This document shows positions 43,823 to 55,970 of a stretch of DNA of 64,000 bases, piece by piece. The stretch comes from Amoebophrya sp. A120. Its lineage: Eukaryota; Sar; Dinophyceae; Syndiniales; Amoebophryaceae. A program made the position numbers and the translations under genes. The stretch covers positions 1,264,392 to 1,328,391 of the forward strand of contig CAJINV010000013.1 of the NCBI GenBank assembly GCA_905178155.1, in the 5' to 3' direction. Under the pieces are notes generated by a model. That model did not search any database. It saw only the letters and a list, made by a program, of their open reading frames with translations, and had not been told where the DNA came from. The number at the start of each line of letters is the position of its first letter. The stretch's first letter is position 1.

Positions 43823-46800
43823 GCGACCTGCTTCCGGAAGACGGATCACAAACCGGCGAAGAATCCGTGTCCATCCCGGAAGTCGGCGCTGAGGTGCTGC
43901 CGCAGATGTTTCGGGAACTGGTAGAGCAGGATCGACAGGAGGACTTGAGCAAAATCGTGTCGCATGTTATGTCACTCTGCGGAGAGGGAGAGGAGGAAAA
44001 GTTAAAGTATTTTAGCATTATCTGTTTCATTCACGGACGTTGCTTCTGATAGAATAGTATGACGCGTCTTTATTTGCATGTCAGAAGGGGTGAAGAAAAA
44101 CATTCAAGTCAGACAAAAATTTAAATTATCATCGCAGCTCTGCTGCCGCAAGTACCAGCGACGAGCCAGAAAGCATGTGCCTCACCCCGACGCTACCAAT
44201 AGCTGCACCTCCAGAAAAAGAAGCGCCTCCGTTCGACAGTTCTGCGGCAACTAAGAGCATTCCCGACGACATCGGTTCGTCCTCTTACGCCGTCGAGGGC
44301 CAGCATCAGCAGTTGCTCGAAACGAGCGAAAACAACACGTCCTTCAACAGCGCAACTACTCCCGCAGCTCTTGTTCCAACTTCCCTTCCGAACCTGAAGC
44401 CTTGCGAGTCGCTGGAGGATCTCACCACGGGCCCGAGCTCGGTGCGGCGGCAGTGCTCCCGCGTGGATTCGTTGACGCAGATTTTGGAGAAACACATGTA
44501 CAAGGACGAAATCGTGCAGCAAAACTGTTTCCGGGAGGATCTCCACCGCTTCAAATTCGACCTGAGCGTGGACCTGACAAATGTGGAGCGGGAGGCGGAG
44601 AGTGTGTTGCTTAACAAGTCGGTGGAGGAACAAAACGGGGACGACAAACTGGGCGAAGCGTTGGAACGGCTGGCGAAGAGGAGACAGGAGATGCAGTAGA
44701 ATTTCATCTGTTCGATAGGTTTTCAGTATGTGTGCATGTTGCTTGTTCGACACGTTTCAAATCAATGTGACTGCATGCTGTTGCTGACTTCGGCTACAAG
44801 GAAATGCAAATATGCAAAAATTATGAAATTTCAATGATCCCCCAGGTCCCGTCGCGAGCCTGCAGCCGCCCGTTTCGCCGATCTGAAGCAGTCCACTGTG
44901 GTGCACACCACCACTGCCTCCCAGCCGCCCTACCGGCAAGGGCACGACCCAACGGTCTATCAAGCAGAGCAATCTGTGGTCTCGATGCCGCGGCGGCCGG
45001 CTTTTGCCTCCCAGCCGAGGAACTTGTTCGGCGCGAAGCGGAGCACGAGTAGCGGTGGACAACAAGGGATGAATTATTCGCAGAACACGAGCCGCCGCTG
45101 CGCCTCCACGAACACGATCCGGGGCTTTGCGCGCGCGGGGGGACAGGTGCTGCTGGATGAATCGACTGAGCTAGAAAAGAAGATCGCTAGCCTAACGGCA
45201 ACGCAGCGTCGCACCCACTCCGCGCGGTGCCGCAGTCGGCTGGAACAGCGCGGGCCGGGCGGAAACGGGATTGGTACTTTTGGAACTGCAGGGGGCTCCT
45301 TTAAAGCCCCTGACAGAAGTAGTGCTCCACCATCCTCTACCACGAGTTTCGGTGGTGTTGCGAGCAGAAGCGGCACCACTCGCGCTAGCAGTGCTTTTAC
45401 GCAGAAGGAGGCAGGCTATGGGAGGAAATTTCCCACATCCATTGGAACAGCAAGCCGTCAGCTCCGGGGGCTCTCGCTGGAAGCGAAGCAGAACGCGGAA
45501 AATATGAAGGTACTACTGGGTGTATAACGGTGTGTACCATGCGCATGCATGAATGCAATGGTTTCTTCAGCACATATCCCAAAAAGCCGAGGTCGGTAAA
45601 CATAATTGTCGTGGTGATTTTTCAGCCCTTCACAAAAAACAAAACCAGTTCTCCTCCGGCGGCGCGTTGTTCAACCCGCAGCCGCGGATTAACCAAAAAC
45701 CCGCGACGGCGTACTCCAACCCGAAAAAGTCGCACGAGTCTTTCATCACGTCCCTGCGACAGCCGCAGAAGTTTAAGAAAAAGTCCAGTTACATGTATCA
45801 AATGTAAAAGTGTCTGGGTCTGGAAGGATGCGAACTTGTGATGCGCATTTCACAACACAGACAAATCTCTCATGCATAGGCAAGAAGCTAAAGTCACGGG
45901 AGGAAATGAGAAGTCGGCGACTCAACGAAAATCAAAACAAGCGGAAGCGAAAAGCACAAAGCAAAAGACAGAAGCAAGGGAGTTGGCCGAGCCAGTGCGA
46001 GCGGAAGTAGACCCCCTAACTTCAAAAGCGCCGCACTCATTAGAATTTTCAAAGGGAGGGCATAAAAGATACTCAAAGGAAGCCGGGGCATCGCAAGACC
46101 AAAGAGCAAGTAGCGCTGCAGGACAAAGAGGGAGAGCGAGCAACAGTGAAAACGTGAGGAGAAGAAAAAGCGCCGAAGGAGAAAGAACAGAGTCCAAAAA
46201 GAGAGAAGCAGAAGGAGAAGATACAACGCAAAGGAAAAGGCAGAAAAGCAAACAGCACGGAGATAATAAACAAGAAGCAGCCGAAGAGGTGGAGACGCTG
46301 GCGCAAACGATGCAGCGGATTATCAGCGAACCCTTGCAGATGGGCGCAGGAGGGAGAGCGGGAGGACGACTACAGGCGACGCAGGATCTCTACGGTTAAA
46401 CAGCTGAAAAGTCTCTAAGTCAGCCCGGGAGTCGCGTCTGAATGTTCTACAAGTTTGAGAAATGCACTTCGTTGACCGTTTGAAAACACATCACTGCAAG
46501 ACTTTGCCGGCTGCTGAAAAGTACAGCAGTCCAGTGCAGTAGAGTTCTAAGTCTGAAATAGAAACAGGAGAGCGCTAAAAAAAAAAAGAAAAAGAAGCCT
46601 GCGAGAAGATTCGCGCGACTTGGTGCGTTCGTCCCAAAGCCTCGCCATTGCTCTAAGAGCCTTCAAATTCTTCCCAGCTAGTGGATCCATTAAGCGGCCG
46701 ACGAAATTGATACAACCAAGATCAGCACGGGAGCACTCAGGCAGATCACGAGGCAGGGCGAGGAACTTACAGGATCCCAAAAATATACTAAGCAGGTAAA

Positions 46801-49800
46801 GAAGATCGAGCCCATCCAGATAGATAAGCCCGGAGACGATCCAGACCAAAAAAAAAAAAAAACAAAATAACTACGCAGGTAACGAGGCCAGGCGTAGCGC
46901 AGAGGGTTCGACTTGAATGCGCGAAGATTCTGAACCGCGAGCCGGGAGCAGCTAGCTAGACGGGAAAGGGGAGAGTCAAAGTGGGGAAGAGGCAGGAGAG
47001 GAGGCGACTAATGTTGAGGAAGGAATGAGGCGAGTTGAATGGCGGCGAGTTAAATTGAAATGGAGGCGAGTTAAAGGTGAAGAGGGGGGCGAATTTAATT
47101 GAAGAGGAAGAAAAGAGGAAGGAGGGAGATGAAGCATAAAACAGGAGGCCATCAGCTCGTAGATATAAGCTCCGCCATTTGTATAAGTAAGACATTTTCT
47201 TTTATAGTAAATCAAGAACGGCGCGAGCACCTTATAAACCCCCCCAGCCGTCCCATATTTGCATGTGCGGGGAGTCTAAGTAACATGGCTCGCCCGAGTC
47301 ATTGACGAACCGGGAAGATGGGAGGTGGGGCTTACAGTCTTCAGACAGGCCAGCCGCCGTGAGGGACTACCGCCTCTGTTATTGAGGATAGCGTGTGTCC
47401 TCCTCGACTGAGTTGCGTGCGCGGCCCATCCGTGTTCCGCGTAAACCTCTACAGGAGAGTGTGCGCCGCGTCGAAAGGCTCCCTTCCGTACGGAGCGCCC
47501 CGAACCCTTTTTAGCGCACCTTTATGATGGCCTTACTGTTGAAAGGATGGAGGGAGTTACATCAGTTTTTAGAACCCAGTCTGTTTATGCTAGCAAAGGG
47601 CTAGTGCGCTGTGGACCCCCAGGATCAGGTAGACGAGGTCCCAGACCGAAGTGGTAGGCGCTTAGGGTGAACTATGTATGTAGCGCTTAGGGCCCTTCCG
47701 TACGGCCAATTTGTATGCCCGTAACGGGGTTCGCCTAAGTCGGTAATTTATATGCAAGGCGTTGGGTTACCCGGTCGGCAGAGCCGATCCACAACGAACG
47801 AACGATAGGCAGCAAAAGGTGCCCACTTCCTGTCCCTAAAATGGGGGATTTGTCATGCGGATTAAGCAATGCGGAAGCTTCTCGAAATCTGTCATGCTAG
47901 GGCTTCCATGACGGACATTTTGTGTCATGCAAAAACAGCATGACAAGAATCTGCATTCTTCCAGACCCAGACATTTTTACATTTGATAACATGTCCACTT
48001 CTCTCATTCTCGACGAGCAGAGCACCATCAATGACTTGTCCTCGATCCACGACAATAATTCCCCCGGGCGCGGCGGCGGTGGGGGGGACGCCGTGGGGTC
48101 CTTCGCTGCTGGGACGAGCTGCAACCCGTGCAACTTATCCAGCATCTCTGAGGGCCGCGCGTACTCGCTGTGTAGTAGGCGAAGGAGCAGCAGCACTTCG
48201 GGGAAAGGCAATGCTGGATCTTTGCTGACGACCGGGATTGTTCGCAGGGGCTCCTATTACGGGCACTACGGGACAATGGTTGGAGGCACCAGGCGGAGTT
48301 CCTGGTGTAGACTGAAAGAGCAACAAATCGAAGACAAGATGCACTCTACCGCTTCTGCTAGTAACGACTACGAGCGCTCTGCTGTCGCAGCTATCCGCCC
48401 GCGAAGCAAGAGCGACGGGTTCGTCAGCGGGACCAGGTCGGTGCCGGTGGGGACCGGGTTTCGGGATAGAGGGGAGATGAATGCGGGAATAAATAAGCCT
48501 TCGCTGGAGGAGAAAGCGAAACATTCCCCTCGACCTCGAACATTTTCCTCAGGCAGCTGCGGCACAACAAACTGGAGCGAGGGGTCCTCGAACTTCCAAG
48601 CGTTGCAGGATCTCGAGTCGATCCTAATTGTCGACGGGAGTAGGAAAGAACCGATGATGATGAATCAGGCGAAGACCACCAGCTCTCCGGCGCTGGAAAA
48701 TGTAGTAGAGCAGGAGCTACAGGAAAAAGCCAGCGCAGGGCAGGAAATCTTAGAAAATGAAAACACGCCTTTCCAAAGAAAGAACTGCAAGCTGACAAAT
48801 GTAAAGGGCCCAATCGACAGTCCCGATGATGACAACGAGTTTGCTCCTGGAATAAACAAAGGCAACAATCACCTCGACGACGCGGAGAAATCTTCCCCGG
48901 AGCCCTGCCCCGGCGCCATCGACTCCCCGGACGAAAAGCGGTCGAATGAGGCCGTCGCGAACGAGTCAGACTCGTCCAGGAGCTCGCTGAACACGCCCGT
49001 GTCAGCTTCCCACGCGATGAAACACGTAGAACAAACCGTAGTTATCAGTCCAGCCAGTGACGCGAGCGAGAGTCTGCGGATTTTGCCCGAAAACGGGCAC
49101 CTGCGGTCGGAAAGCTCCGCCGCGAGGCTTTTGAGCAACATCCAGGAAATCTGCCGCCGAGCGGCAGGGACGACGAGTAGTGCCAATAGCTCTGTCAGCA
49201 GTTGCGAAGATGCCTCAAGTACTAGCTCGCCCTTGGAACTACTGCATGGCACGAAAAGTAACGTGTTGTCCAACTACGAAAAGCAGAGGCGGAGAAGACT
49301 GCTGCTGCTGAAGAACGGCAATCCGCCCGCCGTGCCGCACAGTTCGCCTTCTACGGCTTTCGCGAACGGTGCTGACAACGTGGGCTTTCTCTCCAATCGG
49401 ATTTCGGTGGAAGAACGACTGCAAATGAACGTGTTGCGGGACTTCGGGTGCAGTACCAATAGTAACTCGACGAGATCCGCGGAGGAAGTAGAGCGGCAGG
49501 TGGTAGCCGACGCTGCAGTTCCTCACAGTCACAACAAACCACCGACCGGGCATTCATCTGGGCAGGAGGGCGGCAGGAGTTTTAACAATAAACCTCCAGT
49601 CATGAGAACGACGACAACCTCCTCGTCTCTGACCCGTACTAAGCACGGGAATTGCCCGGGAGCTAACTCTACCCGGGCTTCGTCCCAAGTACAGCAAATC
49701 GCTAGACACGGCGCGGCTAGTGGTTCTTACCGCGTTGTCTCCACAAACGCGCGAATCGGCGTCGGATCTAGCGGCGAGCGGAGCAGTTTCGACGTTGAGC

Positions 49801-52800
49801 TGAGGACCAGCACCAGACCACCCGCGCCAACAAGCCGATCGCAGCAAATTGTACCTGCCAGTACCTCTTCGCTCACACGGTCAACTAAGAGTCACCAGGC
49901 CAGAATCAATTCGCACGCGGCGTCGCAATACCGTCTCCCGCCACGAAAGATCGTCCCGCAACGAGTTCCGCCACCCCGGGCGGCAAGCAGCCGAGCGGTG
50001 GCTAGTGGCTCCAGGACGGGTGCAGCTCCTACGCGCAGGACGACAACAAGCGTCGCCGGGCAGCAACATCTTCCGCAGGCGGCGGAGCAAGTACAACATC
50101 GCGGAGGTGGGTCCTTTTCTCGTGCCGCAACGCCGAGTGTGAAGACGCTCCTGCAGAAGAATTACGTCAGTCGGAACAAGGGGGCAACGACCTCAACGAA
50201 TGCGGCTGTTCGGTCCTCGTTGGACCCGCCAAAACGAACCATCAACGCAGTGGGGGCAGTACCAGCAGGTGCCGCAGGAGGAGAGTATGAAGACAACGTC
50301 GTGCATCACAGTAACGACGCGAAAATTTCTCTACCCAAGCCCGACTCGCCGTCTCCGGAACAGGCTAGAGGGACGTCGCATGTAATATCGGCTTCTACTG
50401 GCTGCAACGCAGCTTCGACGACGAGAGGACATCAGCAGTTCGGTACTATGAACAAGCCACCAACCATTCCATCGAAGCAGGAGAAGGAAGACACCGCGGC
50501 CATGCAGTCGATGCTGGTTTTGGCACAGGAGATCACGGAAAAGATTCGGAACTTCCAAATGCTGTCCGGCCAATTGACCGGAGACGACAGCCCGCTATTG
50601 CCGGCGCAGCATCTGCACGGAGCAAGTGGTGCGAACGCGGTTAGTGGTGTACAGCATGGCAATAACATGACGTCCAGCAACAGCACTGCGTCTGCAGTGA
50701 AGCCGAGCGCTGGAGCTGGTGTGTATTTGGGCAATGCAGGCTTAGCGTCTTGCGTCAACCACAGCACGTTGTCCTCCATATCTACCGCGTCGAACTCGAG
50801 TGGCGCAACGGCGCAGCAACTCGTCTTGGCGGGAAGCAGAGCGAAGGAATTAGCCGCAGCTTCTACAACCGCGGTTTGTCGAGCAGCATCTGCAGCCTCC
50901 TCACCGCCACAAGCTGGTCAGCAGGGTAATAATGCTACGGGGAACAGTAACATGAACTTCTACAACAGTGTAAAACCAGCGAAGTTGTTGATGCAGCAGC
51001 CACAGCTGAATAGTACCAATAGTTTTGCGCACCAGCAGACGCAGCAAGCGTTTGCGCCGCAGCCGCGCGTGGGTGGATTTCTAGCTGGCTCGGTACAGTT
51101 TGGCACAGCAGGAAACTACGTTGCCTCGTCTAACGTTGCGTTGCAGCCCCCGACGACCAACACCCGTCTCCACACCACCCGCAGTCCGCAGCAGCAGCGC
51201 GCGTTTTGCGAACGGTTACACGATGGAGGAGACCGCCGCAGCCCTCCGCGCATGGTCAGTCAGAACGTGACGCAGCCGATTTACAGCCAAGTTGTGGTTG
51301 GAAACAATTCAAGCGGGGGACCACAAGTGCCAGTAGCGCAAACGAGAGGGGGAAAGGTGTTGAGCCCGCCGCCTTTGCAACGAGGGAGCTCCTGCAAAGT
51401 CAGCAATCTTCATCAGCAGCCGGCAGCAATTATCCCGTCAACGACGGTGAAAACTTCGAATCCGCAGAAGATGCTAGCCTGCCTGCAGAAAGAGATCAGC
51501 AGCGGTGACGTAGCTGTTGTGTCTTCAGCCACGACTTCTAGTACTGGGCAGGCGACCTATCCGACATCGAAGCTAAATGCTCCGCCGCCACCACCGCAAC
51601 ACAGCGCGACGCTGATGTCGCACACGTTGATTATCCTGAGTGAAAATGTCCCCACCCCAGGCCCAGGGTTGTCATGCAAATCTGCATACCAAAAAAGTTT
51701 CTCATGCGGAGCCCCATGAGAGCCATCTTCTAATCCTGTTTTGGATTTTATGATGCTAGAATCAGCATGATATGCTACATCTGTGATGTTAGGAACTAGC
51801 TAAACAGGATTACACTACGAGGATAAACTTGTCATGCGAAACAACCAGAGGTGGCCGATTTGTGTAGCGGATTTCCCATCTTGACTCTGGTGTGGGGACA
51901 TTTTTACTCAGGATATTGATCCCCGGCGCGAGCCCGGGGACAATTAGCACCTGTTCCACTTCCGCGGGCACCACCCCCCTGACGCTGCACGCCCCGGCCC
52001 TGCTGGTCCCGAGTAGCAGTGCTGGTTGCCAACAACAGTCCGGGTCCTCTAGTAGGACAAGTGGAGGAGCCTCACAACAACACGCCGGTGTGCCGGCTTT
52101 GATCGTGACGAATAAACCCCCGGCGCACAACAACTCCACACCGCCCCCGTCTGCGCCGGTGTACTACAGGAGTAGTGTGATGGGGAACAACCACAATTGT
52201 TCTAGCTTCTCCTCTTCAGCAAGCTTAATCGGTGGAGCAAATCATGCCATCATCCGAGGTGGAGCTGCCAATGTGATCAGCAAGAGCGAGATGGGAAAAA
52301 TTGTTGGCAGTGGAACTACACCAGGTCCTACAAATACGTCTGTGGACGACCACGGAGCAAATGCAAATGCAAATCCGGCGGGGAAAATCAATAACAAGAA
52401 TTTACTGGAGCAGCAACAGGAGCAGTTGCAGTCGATTCTGAATTCCAGTGTGGTGTCCACGCCCGAACAGGAGATCGTCGGCGCGGAGGAGTACTACAAG
52501 CTGCAAAACAAAGGCAACTATCGCAGCCACAAGCAGTGGACGCCGGACCACTGGGCGAGTAACTCGTGCACGACGACTTCGCACAGCACGGAGTTTGGCA
52601 GCAGCAACTCGTGCCACCTGGCGGAGGAATTGAGTCGCGAGGCCGACGTGCAGGATTTGCTGGCGGAGGAGGAGGAATTGCTCACCACGATGGGCGTCAA
52701 GTACAGTCCCAGCACGAGTTTCGAAAATTTGCTACTCCGCAAAAAATTAGGCATCCACTACGCGGATCAGCACGGAATTCTCAGCACGGCGGAGTGCTGA
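43823..52800 (+). CDS. Giant Ser/Asn/Gln-rich protein (>2,030 aa), unrecognised
   Basis: Supported exons: 43823-44006, 44138-44695, 44846-45519, 45626-45795, 47994-51631 and 51921-52800, stop TGA at 52798-52800. The first three introns are GT-AG and the last two are introners. The first exon is not resolved; ATG 43604 (MSLSTPHEKCQLD) is a candidate start. The N-terminal part has short helical segments (LPQMFRELVEQDRQEDLSKI; SLTQILEKHMYKDEIVQQNC, then REDLHRFKFDLSVDLTNVER). Most of the rest is disordered Ser/Asn/Thr/Gln-rich sequence with Arg/Pro patches. One helix lies at EDTAAMQSMLVLAQEITEKI, and the C-terminus ends with charged sequence (VQDLLAEEEELLTTMGVKY). No signal peptide or membrane helix seen. 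Possibly a scaffold or RNA-associated protein; function unknown. Confidence 0.72.
45796..47988 (+). mobile_element. Introner 9 (class I) split by a 1.9-kb insertion
   Basis: The ends match other class I introners: TATCAAATGTAAAAGTGTCT at 45796 and CAGACATTTTTACATTTGATA ending at 47988, with 5-bp repeats ACATG (45791-45795 and 47989-47993). Interior sequence to about 45889 aligns with the first part of introner 7 (reverse complement), and from about 47821 to the end aligns with the rest. Removal joins KKKSSYM to STSLILDEQS in frame, so the resulting 2.2-kb intron must still be spliced. Confidence 0.92.
45890..47804 (+). mobile_element. Retroposon-like insertion inside introner 9
   Basis: About 1,915 bases bounded by imperfect 14-16-bp direct repeats, ATAGGCAAGAAGCT (45876-45889) and ATAGGCAGCAAAAGGT (47805-47820), a length typical of target-primed retrotransposition rather than of the introner's own 5-bp duplication. 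The first 1.3 kb is strikingly purine-rich on the plus strand and includes a Lys/Glu/Arg-rich open frame and an A-run near 46847-46862. The last 0.5 kb is of normal composition. No reverse transcriptase or transposase was found, so it would be non-autonomous. Confidence 0.7.
51632..51915 (+). mobile_element. Introner 10 (class II)
   Basis: 284 bp, starts TATCCTGAGTGAAAATGTCC, ends TTTTTACTCAGGATA, flanked by TTGAT (51627-51631 and 51916-51920). Removal joins MSHTL to IPGASPGTIS in frame. Confidence 0.95.
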
Positions 52801-54436
52801 GGCTGTTCTGTCTGTTGTTGTATGTGGCGAAATTGTTTTTCTGCATACTACAAGTCTTCGATCCACAACTACCACCGATTTCGATAATTCTGTATGTTCT
52901 TGAAAATCTTCGCATTTACCGTGCATAGAGCTTGAAAATTTATTCACACTTCTGCAGAACTAACTACCCGTGCGAAACTATCTACGGATCGGGAAGATCT
53001 TGTTTTAATAACCTTGATGATTCATCTTACACGATCGAAAGAAATTCTTGTGAACTTACTTTGAAGTCTCGGTATTTTGTACTAACCAAATTGTGCTTAT
53101 TAGCTTCATTTTTACTTCCCCGGTGTTGATACCCGAACTTGAGAAAATTACCTTTGAAAGGTTCATCTTATTGCTTCTGCTGTCTTGTATCAAAATTTAT
53201 ATTGATCTTCTCTCCTTGTGGTCATTTAGATTTACATTATTGCTCGTTTCGAGCCTCTTGAACTTGAAGAAATTGGTGATACGCTGTACTAAAAATAGAT
53301 TTGCGTGATCGTGTGAGTACCCAGAAAAGTGAAATTTTTGTTGTACCAACTCGGCTCGTCTGAGCAAACCGTCCCGTTTTAGCGCAAGATATCCTCGTCT
53401 TCCAAACTTTGTCGTGGTTTAGATTTGAGTGTGATTCATGGATTCAAGTTTATGACGGCGGGAACTGTCGTAGTCTACCTCTACCTTGTGTCATTGTCAC
53501 AACTTTTTCGTGTCAGTATATCCGAAACCCGAAATGTACTTGTATCAAACCTAAAAGCAGATGAAATCATCGAAACTATCCCGCGTAGCACGACCACACA
53601 CTGCAGAGCTATTGAAAAGAGGACTCTGAGCAACCCTAAACCACGAAAGACGAATTTCATCTTTTTACAAAAGCTATTCATAGCAATAATGGAAGACGTT
53701 TCATCCTGTATTCAATACAGGGGCCGTCTTGTTATGGTAAAGATTCTTTTCTGAAACCAGAGAACTTTGCAATTTGGATGGTCGGACGGAAACCGGAATT
53801 CGACGTTGCCAGCTATACCTTCTGTCGGCCAGACCGATTCTCGTCCCTCTTTCGGGAATACAGTTTTTACTACACTAGCTTGTTGAGAATAAAGATTTTC
53901 TGAAGGGATTTTGACGGATGTTTCCTACATCGATAAACATCGATAAACCGAGTTTCGACAAACACTTTTACTTCGCATCGAACTGCATGGCAGAACAGAA
54001 TCTTCCTTGTCGTTTTGGCGCACGGTGGCATCTTGTCGTTTTGGCGCACGGTGGCATTTGCCGTCGCCGATGCAACAGTATTAGTACCCTTGATGTCGTT
54101 CGTCATCGCAACAAAATCGTCGTGAAAGGAGCTGTCACTTCCGAGAGCGTAATCGACGAGTAGGCGAAAAAGCCCTTGCGGTGTTGGCTCGGTACGAGGA
54201 AATTTTCGACGTGAAGAGAGGAGGGCAACACTGGATTTTTCTATGAATAACGTGATCGGACGAGTTTGTACATGTAGTGCGCGTACTAGGGGTAGCAGAT
54301 AAAGTGCACAGCTTCACTGGAGGCTTGAGCATTCAAAGCTTTCGATTTGCTCCTTTCCAGACTTTTTTTTACCACCATAACAATCTAATTTTTGGACCCA
54401 ATTTGAAAGTTTGTTTCACTCGACCGCAAAAAAAAA
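52801..54436. other. Intergenic, no gene seen
   Basis: About 1.6 kb, AT-rich in its first half. Open frames at 53425-53754 and elsewhere are unconvincing. It contains a perfect 26-bp tandem duplication at 54007-54058. Confidence 0.5.
54007..54058 (+). repeat. 26-bp tandem duplication
   Basis: Two consecutive copies of a unit beginning TTGTCGTTTTGGCGCACGGT, period 26. Confidence 0.93.
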
Positions 54437-55970
54437 ATGCGGTTTCCCGGCAGCGCAACAAGCAACTCATCCTCCTCGTTCACCTCCTTCTACGTGGACT
54501 GCGTGCAGTCGATGCAATGCGGCGACACGAAGTCCCCGAACCCACTCACCACACTGAAGAACTCACTCCTCACACCCACCTCCTCCTGCCCCTGCAAGAA
54601 GGCGGTCGAGGAGTTTGGCGACCGGAAACTGGTGAGCTCCAACAGCCCGGTCTTTTCCACGGGGGAGCAGAAGTGCGACCCTTTGTCCTACTACTACGAC
54701 GTGCAACGGGACACCTGGTACAAGTGTTGCGGCCGGCCGCTGGATATGCCTTGCAAATATGTCTGGGTTTGGAAGTGTGCAAACGTATCATGCTAAATCT
54801 GAATCTTGCAAATATCTGTGTTGCGTGACCCGCAGAAGACACCCACTTCTTGCCACCTTCAAGGCGAATTTCTCATGCGGAATAGACATTAAGAAGGAGA
54901 AGCTGCAGCTGCAAAATTTGTGATGCGTCCGGATGCATTCTGCACCATCTCAGTGCTGGTCCACGAGATGCATGACAAACTTTGCTTTCTTCCAGGCCCA
55001 GACATATTTGCACTTGATACTGGACCCAGGGAAGGAAAAACTCCCGCTGATCGGCGACGCCTTCACCGAGATGATTATTACAGTGAAAAGTGCCCCCCCC
55101 ACCCCTGAAATTGCAAAAATTTGTGATGCGAAGTTTCCAAATGAGAACTTTGTGTCATGCATGAAAGGAGTATGAATCTTTCTGATGCAGAGTCTAGGCG
55201 TGTATCGCGTCGCTTGCATGACAAGCGCCGCTCTTGCTGGGGTCTTTTGCAATACAAATTTTCGCTGTTCGCGATTGGTAGCCTGTGATGCTGATAGATG
55301 CAAGAGGGCGAGTGTTTCATTTGGAAAGGTTTGCAATACAAATGCTCCCAAGTTCAGGGGTGGGGGCATCTTTCATCATAATAATGATCGACAAACCCTC
55401 ACTGCTTTTCCCCACCGGCGTGAAATCTTTTTTGAAAAAAGTAAAGTCCGCGGTGGTGGACAACGCCACGGCGCTGTTCGGCGCGGGCGGCTTTATGGGA
55501 ACGCAGGGAAAAAAGCAGCAGTACTGTGTGGAAATGAAGCGGTCAAAAGGACCGGACGTGTTGGAGTCGAACAGTAATATTGAGAAAAAAAGCTAGCAGG
55601 ACATATTTGTCTATGTAAAAAGATATGCTGACGCATGAGCAAGAAAAAACGATGCTTTGGACCCGCCGGTGACATAATTTTTTGCCTACTTCTTCTTTTT
55701 GCATTTAGGAATATGCCCTACTAATAGGTTTTTTCCCATGGGATAGCCACTCCGTTGATGGACGCCAACGACGTGCGCAATGGCAACGCGTTCGAAGTGC
55801 CGCGGTACAACAACCAGCTGATCTGCATGACGCCGAAGTTTAGCAAGCTGCTGCACCAGGAGCGGGGCGACTGCATGTGTTGGAACAGTCGGGAGGAGTG
55901 CATACGAATAGGAAAATACGGCAAGCGAACGCCGGGGATGGGGCATAGATACAATGTCTTTTTTGTATGA
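54437..55970 (+). CDS. Cys-containing 255-aa protein, unrecognised
   Basis: Exons 54437-54744, 55025-55075, 55389-55573 and 55747-55970 give 255 aa with consistent phases. The first two introns are introners 11 and 12; the third (55574-55746) is GT-AG. The sequence starts MRFPGSATSNSSSSFTSFYV, has a Cys cluster (CVQSMQC, CPCKKAVEEF, WYKCCGRPLD), then LIGDAFTEMIDKPSLLFPTG and SFLKKVKSAVVDNATALFGA, and ends with CMCWNSREECIRIGKYGKR and HRYNVFFV. No signal peptide. The family is not recognised; the paired cysteines could bind metal. Confidence 0.75.
54745..55019 (+). mobile_element. Introner 11 (class I)
   Basis: 275 bp, starts TATGCCTTGCAAATATGTCT, ends CAGACATATTTGCACTTGATA, flanked by CTGGA (54740-54744 and 55020-55024). 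Removal joins CCGRPLD to PGKEKLPLIGD in frame. Confidence 0.94.
55076..55383 (+). mobile_element. Introner 12 (class III)
   Basis: 308 bp, starts TATTACAGTGAAAAGTGCCC, ends CATCTTTCATCATAATA, flanked by ATGAT (55071-55075 and 55384-55388). Removal joins DAFTEM to IDKPSLLFPTG in frame. Near-identical to introner 8 in inverted genomic orientation. Confidence 0.95.

Noticed and set aside
45872-46399. Lys/Glu/Arg-rich open frame as a gene
   Set aside because: It runs from introner sequence into the purine-rich insertion and owes its openness to base composition.
46880-46955. tRNA-like or tRNA-derived promoter boxes (GCGTAGCGCAGAGGGTTCGA)
   Set aside because: No cloverleaf could be drawn by eye, and the spacing is wrong for A and B boxes.
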